The notes beneath the pieces are model-generated. The model had not been told where the DNA came from and searched no databases. It saw nothing but the letters and a program-made list of their open reading frames with translations. From NCBI GenBank assembly GCA_022614915.1, contig JAKEHV010000198.1:1-33556 (forward strand): a stretch of DNA of 33,556 bases. The letters run 5' to 3'. The stretch's first letter is position 1; every line of letters starts with the position of its first letter. A program made the translations under genes and the position numbers. Source of the stretch: Gemmataceae bacterium (GTDB lineage Bacteria; Planctomycetota; Planctomycetia; Gemmatales; Gemmataceae). This document shows positions 22,845-29,831 of this stretch, piece after piece.

Positions 22845-24377
22845 CTATTTTAAATTGTTTCGTATTTCGCGCAGTTTGGTCTTGATTTGGGCCCAGTCGT
22901 CGCGGGCCCGGCGCAACGATTGAAAGTCATACAGCTCGCGATAAGTCATCGCCGGCAATTCGGGCACGCGCTCGGTGTCCAAATAGCGTGTCTGCCGTTT
23001 CAGATACGCGTCCACTTCTTGGAACCACTTGTCGCGTTCCTTGGTGCCCGCGCCGGCAATGGGCTGGTCGCGCAGCTTTTCACCTTGCTTGATCTGTTCC
23101 TGAATCCAGGTTTGCTCTGCGGCCACGGCGTTCTTGAGGCTCGCCAGCTCTTTGCGGTATTGCTCGATGCGCTTGGCAAGCCGCGTGCCGCTCCAGGCAT
23201 CGGTGTACGGTTCCGGCACCGCCAGGCTATCGAGCAGCTTGGCGTTTTTCTCGATGTCCGATTCCTTTTGCAGAAAGCGGATCGGCTGCAATTTCTCCAG
23301 TTGACTCGCCAGCGCCTGGTAGGCCGTCATCTCTTCGCGGCCAGCGCGCACTTCATCTTGCAACTCCGGTGCGAGCTTGGCGAAATGCGGGCTGTTTTGT
23401 ATCTTTGTCAGTTCCTTGATCCTGTCCTCGATCGGGTCGCGCAGGCGTTCCGCGGCCGAGCTCTGTGCCGGCAGCAAATGGCGAATGGATGCTTCGAGGG
23501 CGGTGACATCGGCGCTGGGCCGGGTCAGGAAAAATCCGGCAGCCACGAGACCCATGATCGCGATGAGCGCAATCAGGCTGGCCACGACGAAATGCAGCCG
23601 TTGATGCGCGTGAGTGCGCTGCTCGTGAAAGCCCCGCGCGGAGTCGAGTGCCTGACGAAACAGCTCGGCCACGCCGAAAGGCTCGTTTGCCTTGGCCGCG
23701 CGGTCCGCCAGCGCCGGCCGGCGAATTGCCGTCGCCCAAAGGTGCAAATCGATTTTGCCAAAGGGCGCCTGGTTCCCTGCGCGGGCAAGAAACACTTGCA
23801 ACTTGTTGTCCGCGCGGCGTTTGCCTTCCTCAATGCGCTCGAGCCATCGGCTGGAGGTATCGTCCTTCTGGGCCAATAGATCGCACTTCGTCAATACGAG
23901 ATAAACCGGCAAGCCCGCTACGTCAGCATGCCGGCTGCGCTGTTCCTGGAACAAGCGCAAGAATTCGCCGAACATCTGGAATTGCTGTTCGAACTCGTTC
24001 TGAGCCACCGCGGCGTCGAGCGCCAACAGGACGGCATCGGCGTCGCGCACGGCTTGGGCCAGCGCCGCCTTATCTTCCAACGATTGTTCACCCTTGAGAT
24101 ACTCGTTCGCTAATTGTCCGTTGCAATCAACGAGCGTCGCGTCGAGCTTGCCGCCGTCTTGCTGGAATACCACGGGATACGAGACCACTTCGGATTGCGT
24201 CCGCTCGAGCTTGTTGCTGTAGGTTTGCTTGTGCAGGTCGGTCAACTCACCCGGTTCCGCAAGCGTGGCGCCCAGCGCCTCGGGATGCATCTGCGCGGCT
24301 TGCACCAGAGCGCCCAACAAGGACGATTTGCCCGCGGATGCGGCCCCAAACAAAACGATGCGTAACGAATCGTTCAT
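22845..24377 (-). CDS. Membrane-anchored GTPase-like protein with C-terminal coiled coil
   Basis: 510 residues. The N-terminal G domain has a Walker A-type loop GAASAGKSS (11-19), a DxxG-type region LVDCNG, and the base-specificity motif TKCD. A membrane helix lies at about 266-289 (VVASLIALIAIMGLVAAGFFL), and the remaining 220 residues form an amphipathic, partly coiled-coil domain on the far side (KELTKIQNSPHFAKL, AYQALASQLEKLQ). The general plan recalls GTPases associated with membrane complexes, but I cannot name the family. It is the last gene of the ExbB/ExbD run, 75 bases after the preceding one, and that gap is filled with a short tandem repeat. The role is inferred to be regulation or assembly of the Exb-like complex. 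Confidence 0.65.
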   Translation of the reverse strand: MNDSLRIVLFGAASAGKSSLLGALVQAAQMHPEALGATLAEPGELTDLHKQTYSNKLERTQSEVVSYPVVFQQDGGKLDATLVDCNGQLANEYLKGEQSLEDKAALAQAVRDADAVLLALDAAVAQNEFEQQFQMFGEFLRLFQEQRSRHADVAGLPVYLVLTKCDLLAQKDDTSSRWLERIEEGKRRADNKLQVFLARAGNQAPFGKIDLHLWATAIRRPALADRAAKANEPFGVAELFRQALDSARGFHEQRTHAHQRLHFVVASLIALIAIMGLVAAGFFLTRPSADVTALEASIRHLLPAQSSAAERLRDPIEDRIKELTKIQNSPHFAKLAPELQDEVRAGREEMTAYQALASQLEKLQPIRFLQKESDIEKNAKLLDSLAVPEPYTDAWSGTRLAKRIEQYRKELASLKNAVAAEQTWIQEQIKQGEKLRDQPIAGAGTKERDKWFQEVDAYLKRQTRYLDTERVPELPAMTYRELYDFQSLRRARDDWAQIKTKLREIRNNLK

Positions 24378-24396
24378 GACTTTCAGCGATCAGCTT

Positions 24397-24455
24397 TCAT
24401 CGTTCATCGTTCATCGTACATCGTTCAACGTTCAACGATCACAGTTCAACGTTCA
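24397..24455. repeat. Heptad tandem repeat TTCATCG/TTCAACG
   Basis: Several copies of TTCATCG, then TTCAACG (on the minus strand CGATGAA and CGTTGAA), with a few interrupting bases. It covers nearly all of the 75-base gap between the second ExbD-like gene and the GTPase gene, and overlaps the end of the former. Confidence 0.75.
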
Positions 24456-25103
24456 TTGCTCCGCACCATTAAGGTCTACGGTCGGAATCTTGTATTTCTG
24501 GGTCAACTCGCGCAGCCGTCCCAGCGCTCCTTGCCGCGTTCCCACGCTTTCTTCGGTCAGGATAATATGCACTTCGAGCCGGTCCTTGTGTTCCTTGAAA
24601 AACGCCTCGACTTCGTCCAAAGTCCGCGGCGGCTCTTTGCGACGCATCAAGTAATAACGGCCGTCTCCTTTGTAGCGCTCGCCGCCTATTAGTTCAATGT
24701 CGACCGGCTCGCGCACCAGCGTGGACGGCGCTTTCTTGTCTTTGCCGCCGGACGGATCTTTGCCCTCGTTTTTTCCATTGCTCGAGACGACGCCATTTTG
24801 CTTGCCGGTGCCCTGGCCGGGCCCCGGCGCGCCGCCCGCGCCCGGTCCCCAGCCGAAGCCGGGCCCGCCGCCTAGGGGGAGGAAGAAATAGACCAAGAAC
24901 GCGAACAGGAGCGAGCCGGCCAAGCGCGTCACGGGCCGCAGCCAGCCGGGCAGCGGGCGATGAAAGGCGAGCCGGCACAGGAACCGCGCTAGCGGCGGAC
25001 CGGCGAACCAGCCCGCGAATGCGCCGCCCACCGCCGCCACGAAGCGCAGCACGACGAAGATCGGCGTCGTCAAATCCAACGCCCATAGCGCCGCGGCTAT
25101 CAT
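24453..25103 (-). CDS. ExbD-like membrane protein with long Gly-rich linker
   Basis: 216 residues. Two or three N-terminal hydrophobic segments (about 1-30, 32-48 and 62-76, including LLFAFLVYFFLPLGGG) are followed by a Gly/Pro/Lys-rich linker (about 78-125). A C-terminal alpha/beta domain (DEVEAFFKEHKDRLEVHIILTEESVGT ... YKIPTVDLN) resembles the periplasmic domain of ExbD/TolR. Its start codon overlaps the stop codon of the preceding ExbD-like gene (ATGA), so translation is probably coupled. It probably acts as a stator-like subunit with the ExbB-like channel. The family assignment rests on the C-terminal domain and on context. Confidence 0.65.
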   Translation of the reverse strand: MIAAALWALDLTTPIFVVLRFVAAVGGAFAGWFAGPPLARFLCRLAFHRPLPGWLRPVTRLAGSLLFAFLVYFFLPLGGGPGFGWGPGAGGAPGPGQGTGKQNGVVSSNGKNEGKDPSGGKDKKAPSTLVREPVDIELIGGERYKGDGRYYLMRRKEPPRTLDEVEAFFKEHKDRLEVHIILTEESVGTRQGALGRLRELTQKYKIPTVDLNGAEQ

Positions 25104-25663
25104 GGCCTCTCCTTCAAGGAATGGGCCACCGCGGCGAACCAGGCCTTGAACTGCCTTTCCTGGGCCAGCGTCGGAAAGCCGGTCTCGGGCCGCGGGTACA
25201 GGAAATAGTAATACACTTCCTGCCCGGCGGCGGCGCGCTGATGGCGCTCGATCAAAGTCTGGGCCGATTCTTCATTGGCAATCAAGAGCTTGGGTGCGTC
25301 CGGGCGCAAGGGGTCGATATAGTACAGGTTGCCTTTGGAATCGACATCGAGGATTTGGAAATAGGTTCGCTGCACCACGTCCTTGCGGTCTTTTTTCAAG
25401 CGGGCCACTTCCTCGCGCAGTCGTTCCAGCTCGTCGAGCGCTGGTCGGAGGTCTTCCAGCCGCGTGAGCTCTTGCGTGCGCGCTTGCAATAACCGTTCGA
25501 GGGAAGCGACCGAGTCGGTCAATTCAGCGGCGGATTCGTTTTTGCTCTTGAGCTCTTCCTCGTTGACGATGGGCATGAGCAGGAAGATGCAAAAGAGCAA
25601 CAAGAGCACGTCGATCAGCGGAATGAAAAAACGCGTGACCGAACGGCGCGGCATCTGGATCAT
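25100..25663 (-). CDS. ExbD-like biopolymer transport protein
   Basis: 187 residues from ATG 25663. The frame continues upstream but in antisense register to the ExbB-like gene, so it is discarded. A single N-terminal helix (about 12-31, FFIPLIDVLLLLFCIFLLMPI) carries the conserved Asp of ExbD/TolR in 'PLIDV', which lies in the proton path. It is followed by a Glu/Arg/Leu-rich coiled coil (about 45-85) and a C-terminal domain (FQILDVDSKGNLYYIDPLRP). ExbD subunits join ExbB pentamers to convert proton-motive force into work. The start codon overlaps the stop codon of the ExbB-like gene (ATGA) and the stop overlaps the next start. Confidence 0.82.
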   Translation of the reverse strand: MIQMPRRSVTRFFIPLIDVLLLLFCIFLLMPIVNEEELKSKNESAAELTDSVASLERLLQARTQELTRLEDLRPALDELERLREEVARLKKDRKDVVQRTYFQILDVDSKGNLYYIDPLRPDAPKLLIANEESAQTLIERHQRAAAGQEVYYYFLYPRPETGFPTLAQERQFKAWFAAVAHSLKERP

Positions 25664-26211
25664 GGCCCCTCCCCTCTCCCCGTGGGGGCGAGGGGAGATG
25701 CAGCCCGACTGCTGCCGCCCAAGGTAAGAATCAGATCGCGACCGATGATGACCATCCACGACGGAAGAATATTCAACAGGGCCATGAACAAGCCGCTGCC
25801 GGTGGCGGTGATGGCGGGAGAGTATTTCTCGAAAATCACCTGGGCCCGAAAGGTACTCGAAGGGTCCGGCATTTTGCCCAGCGCGGAGAATGTTTGCAAG
25901 ATACCGGCGACCGTGCCCAAGAGCCCCAAGAGAGGAAACCATTCGGCGGCCTGGCCCAGGTGCGTGATCCAGCGGTCCGCCCCTTCGTCGAAGCCGGTTC
26001 CTTGCCAGCGCAGCGCCCGCCAGCACAGCAGCATTTGCAGAAGGAATAGCACCAGTCCCAGTCCAATGATCAGACCGTCCATCGTGCCGAAATGCACAAA
26101 GTAGAAGTTGACGGCGTCGCGCGGAATGCACACCGCGATCAGCGCCGCGGCCAGAAACGGCAACGCGCAGAAACACAACGGCACGACGAGCTTGATAAGC
26201 AAGCGGCGCAT
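25660..26211 (-). CDS. MotA/TolQ/ExbB-family proton channel protein
   Basis: 183 residues from ATG 26211, with AGGAG upstream. Hydrophobic segments lie at about 4-30, 44-64, 92-110 and 139-160. The family signatures are WFPLLGLLGTVAGILQTFSAL and SPAITATGSGLFMALLNILP, which line the proton channel in TolQ/ExbB. It partners the two ExbD-like proteins encoded directly downstream. The last 12 residues (SPLAPTGRGEGP) are encoded by a dispersed GC-rich repeat that also spans the next gene's start, so the natural C-terminus has been altered or replaced. The stop and the next start overlap (ATGA). Confidence 0.85.
   Translation of the reverse strand: MRRLLIKLVVPLCFCALPFLAAALIAVCIPRDAVNFYFVHFGTMDGLIIGLGLVLFLLQMLLCWRALRWQGTGFDEGADRWITHLGQAAEWFPLLGLLGTVAGILQTFSALGKMPDPSSTFRAQVIFEKYSPAITATGSGLFMALLNILPSWMVIIGRDLILTLGGSSRAASPLAPTGRGEGP
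25666..25695. repeat. GC-rich dispersed repeat, copy 5 (3' end of the ExbB-like gene)
   Basis: CCCCTCCCCTCTCCCC, then GTGGGGGCGAGGGG. It encodes the last residues of the ExbB-like protein, and its minus-strand purine runs (GGGAGAGGGGAGGGG) lie directly upstream of the ExbD-like start codon and may serve as its ribosome-binding site. Confidence 0.8.
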
Positions 26212-26237
26212 GGCGGACTCCTGGAGTTGGCCTAATC

Positions 26238-26609
26238 TTATTTCGCTTCGTCCAGGATTTCAATTTGCGATTGTTCGTCCAGGGCGACGCTCGAAAGCTC
26301 GCCGTGCGGCTCTTTGGTGAAGTGGATCAAGGGCACGATGATGTCGTCCTGGGGCAGCCGGTCGGTGGCGAGCCCTGTCGCCAGCGAATCGGCATGGCGA
26401 AACACACCGGTTACCACCGCGGGCCAAGACTTCAAGCCGACGCGGACAATTTGCGTGATGCGGATCCTCTGACCGGGCCGCAGCCTTTGCAATGTCGCCA
26501 ACAAGTCCGGACGAATGGGCCGTGACGAGTAGATTTGCACGTTTTCTTCCCCTCGCCCCTGCGGGGGAGAGGGGGGAGGGGGGAGGGGGCCTCCCACGCG
26601 GGTACTCAT
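26238..26609 (-). CDS. Small conserved-looking protein, function unknown
   Basis: 123 residues from ATG 26609, which overlaps the ilvN stop codon (ATGA). A GTG at 26540 is an alternative start (100 residues), with GAGGGGAAG just upstream. The first 23 residues (GGPLPPPPSPPQGRGEEN) are encoded by a dispersed repeat and look foreign, so the ancestral start may be the GTG. The body is a compact mixed fold: VQIYSSRPIRPDLLATLQRL, RPGQRIRITQIVRVG, PQDDIIVPLIHFTKEPHGELSSVALDE. I do not recognise a family with confidence. It lies between ilvN and the ExbB-like gene with 26 bases to the latter. Confidence 0.65.
   Translation of the reverse strand: MSTRVGGPLPPPPSPPQGRGEENVQIYSSRPIRPDLLATLQRLRPGQRIRITQIVRVGLKSWPAVVTGVFRHADSLATGLATDRLPQDDIIVPLIHFTKEPHGELSSVALDEQSQIEILDEAK
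26549..26589. repeat. GC-rich dispersed repeat, copy 6 (5' end of the gene at 26238-26609)
   Basis: CCCCTCGCCCC, TGCGGGGGAGAGG, GGGGAGGGGGGAGGGGG. It lies over the start region of the small protein following ilvN. Confidence 0.8.
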
Positions 26610-27103
26610 TGGGCCTCCTTGCTCATCGGCCTGCCCCGCACCAGCGCAATTCGACCGGTGCGCGCCAATTCCAGGATCCCGAATGGCCGCATCATCTCGA
26701 TGAACGCGACGATCTTGCTTTCCGTGCCCGAGATTTCGATCATGATGTCCACGGCGGAAACATCCACGACCCGGCCGCGAAACATCTCGACCAACAGCGC
26801 GATCTCCGTGCGCTGGGCGGAATTCGCCTGCACTTTGATCAGCATGAGATCGCGCTCGACATAGTTTTCGCTGCTGATGTCGTCGACGCGAACAATCGTG
26901 ACGATCTTGTCGAGCTGCTTGCGCACCTGCTCGAGAACCGTATCGTCGCCGTGCACGACAAACGTCATGCGCGAAAGCAGCGGGTCCTCGGTTTCGCCGA
27001 CCGCGAGGCTGTCGATGTTGAAGCCGCGCGAGGCGAGCATGCCCGAAACGTGGGCGAGTACGCCGGGCTGATTCTGAACCAAGGCGGAAAGGACATGCCG
27101 CAT
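26606..27103 (-). CDS. ilvN: Acetolactate synthase small (regulatory) subunit
   Basis: 165 residues from ATG 27103, where the ACT domain begins (MRHVLSALVQNQPGVLAHV); 20 extra in-frame codons upstream have no homology. The ACT domain (about 3-75) includes SGMLASRGFNIDSLAVG and the conserved Asp/Asn ligand region for valine, and the C-terminal domain has ISGTESKIVAFIEMMRPFGILELARTGRIAL. It controls the large catalytic subunit, which makes acetolactate for valine/leucine and acetohydroxybutyrate for isoleucine, and confers valine feedback inhibition. No large-subunit gene (ilvB) is next to it. It heads the run that continues with the small protein and the ExbB/ExbD genes. Confidence 0.92.
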   Translation of the reverse strand: MRHVLSALVQNQPGVLAHVSGMLASRGFNIDSLAVGETEDPLLSRMTFVVHGDDTVLEQVRKQLDKIVTIVRVDDISSENYVERDLMLIKVQANSAQRTEIALLVEMFRGRVVDVSAVDIMIEISGTESKIVAFIEMMRPFGILELARTGRIALVRGRPMSKEAQ

Positions 27104-27149
27104 GGCGAATTCCAAGAAACCCAAAAATGTCGGCGGACGACTCTCGTAA

Positions 27150-27308
27150 TCAGCATATGGCAAGCGAAACGAGGGGGAAAGACGAAGGACTGAGACGTTG
27201 CTCCGCCGTAGGCCAAGTCTTCCCTTTCAGCACGATCGGGTAGGGGGCGAAGTTGGAAAAGCAGCCGTATTCGTCCTTGGTGCTGTAGAAGTGGATTGTG
27301 GATTTCAT
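27150..27308 (-). pseudogene. Truncated NADAR (YbiA-like) gene
   Basis: A 52-codon frame from ATG 27308, with an AGGTGG ribosome-binding site just after the HD gene stop. Residues 1-36 match the start of NADAR proteins (IHFYSTKDEYGCFSNFAPYP, then GKTWPTAE). The family then continues HYFQAQKF, but here the sequence changes at once to unrelated text and stops, so the remaining two-thirds of the domain, including later catalytic residues, are missing. NADAR enzymes act on ADP-ribose and on riboflavin-pathway intermediates. This copy is probably inactive. Confidence 0.7.
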
Positions 27309-27322
27309 GATTCAAAGCCACC

Positions 27323-27889
27323 TTACAGAATGTCCAGTGCCGAGAAGTCCGATGCTACCTTTCCTTCCAATTCCCTGAAGAACCAAAGCAACGGATCGCG
27401 GCTCTTGCCTTCGGTGCAGCCGTCGATGATGTTGAATGCCAAGAACAAATTCCAATCTCTGATGTTGTCGAGCAATGCCTCCAGGCGCTTCGCGTTGCAT
27501 TGGCCTTTGTCCTGGACTTGCCGCCACAGTGCAAACGGCTCGTCGTGGTATTGCACCATGGCGAGCAAGTCGGGGTCCGGACAATACTCCGCCAAGAAAG
27601 CGCGTGCCAAAGAAGCATGACTCCGGGAACTGGTGATGGCGGCGCCGGGCCGCGCCTCGGATTTGAAGGTGTCATGCGTGTGAATCAGCAGCTTTAGCTT
27701 CCAATACTCTGCTTCGGACAGCCGTGACCGTAAACGCGCGAGATTCCTTTCCAACTCTTTGATATGCGCGCGCACCGTTCCTTCCGGATGGCCGGAACGC
27801 GGTTCGCCCCAATCCAAGTTTTGCAGATAACGAGGATCGCGAAGCACGGCCTCACAAGCTGCCTTGAAATCAATCATAAACCGACTCAT
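27323..27889 (-). CDS. HD-domain (metal-dependent phosphohydrolase-like) protein
   Basis: 188 residues from ATG 27889; ATG 27877 and a further upstream start are also possible. The pattern of His/Asp residues fits an HD fold: H34 in GHPEGTVRAH (H42), the HD dyad H72-D73 in KLLIHTHDTFK, SHASLARAFLAEY, MVQYHDEPFALWR, and a late FLAFNIIDGCTEGKSRDPL (Asp). HD proteins are metal-dependent phosphohydrolases of nucleotides or related compounds; the substrate is unknown. The truncated NADAR frame begins 14 bases after its stop on the same strand, a pairing that points to nucleotide or ADP-ribose metabolism. Confidence 0.75.
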   Translation of the reverse strand: MSRFMIDFKAACEAVLRDPRYLQNLDWGEPRSGHPEGTVRAHIKELERNLARLRSRLSEAEYWKLKLLIHTHDTFKSEARPGAAITSSRSHASLARAFLAEYCPDPDLLAMVQYHDEPFALWRQVQDKGQCNAKRLEALLDNIRDWNLFLAFNIIDGCTEGKSRDPLLWFFRELEGKVASDFSALDIL

Positions 27890-28081
27890 GCGACATCGGG
27901 CGACAAAGCGGAAAACGATTCCACCCCAATTCCAGACACGATACAATTCGACAGGTTCGCCGGCACTTCACAGGAATTGAGAATGAACAAGTCCGTTTTG
28001 AAGTTCAGTTGCAAACTGATTCTCGAAAGCGTTCGGGATGCTCCACCCGTGCAGCATGCAGCGAACGCTAAACGAAAACCA

Positions 28082-28810
28082 TCAGTCCTTCGCAAGAAAG
28101 CGCTGGCGCATTTTTGGTGGAAACCGCTCGATGGCGTAGCGCAGCATGGTGCGCGGCATGTTCAAGCGGTGTTTCTCGAGAAAGCGCATAAGAGCCGGCG
28201 TGTCGCGCTTGCCGACCTCGCGCAGCATCCAACCGGCCGCCTTGTGAATGAGGTCGTGCTCGTCGTCCAAGAGCATTTCCGCGATGGCCAAGGAATCGGC
28301 GACTTCGCCGGCGCGGATGAAGCGCAGCGTGGCGACCATGGCGATGCGGCGCTCCCACACGCTTTTCGATTTCGCCAGACGGCGCAGGCGCTGCCGGCCG
28401 CGTCCAAGGAGATATTCGCCGACGATGTACGGCGCCGAACAGTCGACCAGGTCCCAATTATTGATATGGTCCGTGTGCGCCAGATAGAAATCGAACAATT
28501 GCTTCTGGGCCGGCTTGCCCGCCTTTTCGAACGCGCGCACCAGGATAAGTAAGGCAACGCCGCGCTCGTCGTGAATCGCCGATTGCAACAACTCCTTCAC
28601 CTGGGCCAAGGGCAGCGTGCGAAACTCCTTCGACAAGGCGTGCATGGCTTTCGCAGACAGGCCAAGAAAGACGTCGCCTTCACCGTATTGGCCTGGACCT
28701 GTCTTGAAGAAGCGTAAGGCGCCGCGCGCGGCGTCGGGATTGCCGAGGCGGCGCATGCGCTCGCGCAACGTCGAAAGGCTAGCGGGGGTCGTTGTTTTCT
28801 TGGCCGCCAT
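28082..28810 (-). CDS. DNA alkylation repair protein, AlkD-like DNA glycosylase
   Basis: 242 residues from ATG 28810; ATG 28834 is possible. It is built of HEAT-like helical repeats. The family signature is NNWDLVDCSAPYIVGEYL (Trp119, Asp120, Asp123), followed by SVWERRIAMVATLRFIR (Trp152, Arg154/155); these Trp/Asp/Arg positions form the active cleft in AlkD. Later segments are DDEHDLIHKAAGWMLREVG and a terminal block beginning MPRTMLRYAIERFP. AlkD removes bulky or positively charged N3/N7-alkyl purines without flipping the base. The C-terminus is complete. It is transcribed away from the gene at 29024; the 213-base gap contains one repeat copy. Confidence 0.88.
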   Translation of the reverse strand: MAAKKTTTPASLSTLRERMRRLGNPDAARGALRFFKTGPGQYGEGDVFLGLSAKAMHALSKEFRTLPLAQVKELLQSAIHDERGVALLILVRAFEKAGKPAQKQLFDFYLAHTDHINNWDLVDCSAPYIVGEYLLGRGRQRLRRLAKSKSVWERRIAMVATLRFIRAGEVADSLAIAEMLLDDEHDLIHKAAGWMLREVGKRDTPALMRFLEKHRLNMPRTMLRYAIERFPPKMRQRFLAKD

Positions 28811-28927
28811 GACAAGGCTCTCGCGCTTGAACATGCGTATCTTAGGCCTTCCGCAAATCTTTTCTTTCTTCCGCAATAGCGAGCGGTCGTGCCGCCTCTT
28901 TTAGAGTGAAGGGGAAGATAACACCAG

Positions 28928-28947
28928 CCCGAAGCGCGAGCGAGGGA
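28928..28947. repeat. Single copy of the CCCGA-GCGCGAGCGAGGGA repeat
   Basis: CCCGAAGCGCGAGCGAGGGA differs by one base from the unit repeated in tandem inside PRTase_1 (CCCGACGCGCGAGCGAGGGA). It lies in the gap between the divergent alkD-like and 29024 genes. Confidence 0.8.
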
Positions 28948-29023
28948 CTGGACAACAGTCGGATTGCGGCGACGATTCAGTGCCGGTGCGTGCGTACGCC
29001 GCGTTCGACCAAAGGAATAAGTG

Positions 29024-29506
29024 ATGAAAAAGCTCGGTTGGGCAATCTTGATTTGTGTTCTTTGTTTTGTGGTATGGCGCGCCTCAATGCGCATGCGCGC
29101 GGGATTTGTGGCCGAACAGAATTGGATCGAGTTCGTCGACTGGGACGCCGAACGGTCGGCGCAACTTAAGCAAGAAGTCGCAAAGCGGGCGCGCTTCAAG
29201 GTGGTGTTCGATCGGATAATCCATGCGCTCGCGCACCAAGGTCTTTCCTTGAAGACGGCCTGCGACAGAATCCGGGACAGCGCGCGGGAATACTATCCAC
29301 GTTATCTGGGATTCGTGGAATATGCGTTCGAGTGTTCTCATCCTGGCGAACGCGCCGATTCTCTTATCGTAAAAATCGCGACGATACTGGTCGATTCCTT
29401 TCGCAACGATTCGGACAATGTCTGTGCCGAATTGTTGGAGAGGCTGGAGCGTGAACTCCAGGAGCTCGCCAACGAGGAAACAGTATCCTCGCTACCGTCA
29501 TCATGA
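29024..29506 (+). CDS. Membrane-anchored or secreted protein, function unknown
   Basis: 160 residues from ATG 29024, with AAAGGA upstream. A hydrophobic N-terminus (LGWAILICVLCFVVWRA, about 4-20) serves as an anchor or uncleaved signal. The rest is alpha-helical and charged, with a segment IIHALAHQGLSLKTACDRI followed by REYYPRYLGFVEYAF, and an acidic Glu/Leu-rich tail (LLERLERELQELANEE) likely to form a coiled coil. No family recognised. It stands alone between divergent and convergent neighbours. Confidence 0.6.
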   Translation: MKKLGWAILICVLCFVVWRASMRMRAGFVAEQNWIEFVDWDAERSAQLKQEVAKRARFKVVFDRIIHALAHQGLSLKTACDRIRDSAREYYPRYLGFVEYAFECSHPGERADSLIVKIATILVDSFRNDSDNVCAELLERLERELQELANEETVSSLPSS

Positions 29507-29675
29507 AGACGGGCTTGAAATGTTACGTTTGGCGCCGAACATTGAACTAACTTGGCGGCTGCAAGGAACATGACGTCCCGAATCGTGATGCCGGCTTATG
29601 CGGGATGATACGACAGCTCGGCAGACCCGTCATTCGCGTGGCCAGTCTGCTAGAGCGACTTGTTCGGCGTGCGCG

Positions 29676-29712
29676 AAAAAAAAAAAGGGGGAGAACCAGG
29701 TTCTCCCCCTTT
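29676..29712 (-). terminator. Intrinsic terminator of the TIGR03000 gene
   Basis: AAAGGGGGAGAACC (29684-29697) and GGTTCTCCCCCTTT (29699-29712) form a perfect 14-bp stem around one base. On the minus strand the hairpin is followed by a run of eleven T (plus-strand A-run 29676-29686), a textbook intrinsic terminator. On the plus strand only three T follow, so it may also stop the gene at 29024 weakly. Confidence 0.85.
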
Positions 29713-29805
29713 CTCGTTCCATTACATCCCTTGCGAACTCGCCTGGGAAGACGTCACCCTTTTTGCTCCAGACAAACGCCTTCCGTTCCGGTTGCCGAGT
29801 AACAA

Positions 29806-29827
29806 ACCCGCGCTCGTGCGTCGGGCT
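29806..29827. repeat. Inverted copy of the CCCGACGC repeat
   Basis: On the minus strand AGCCCGACGCACGAGCGCGGG. The first part matches the unit in PRTase_1 and the end has diverged. It lies just past the stop codon of the TIGR03000 gene. Confidence 0.6.
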
Positions 29828-29831
29828 AGTG

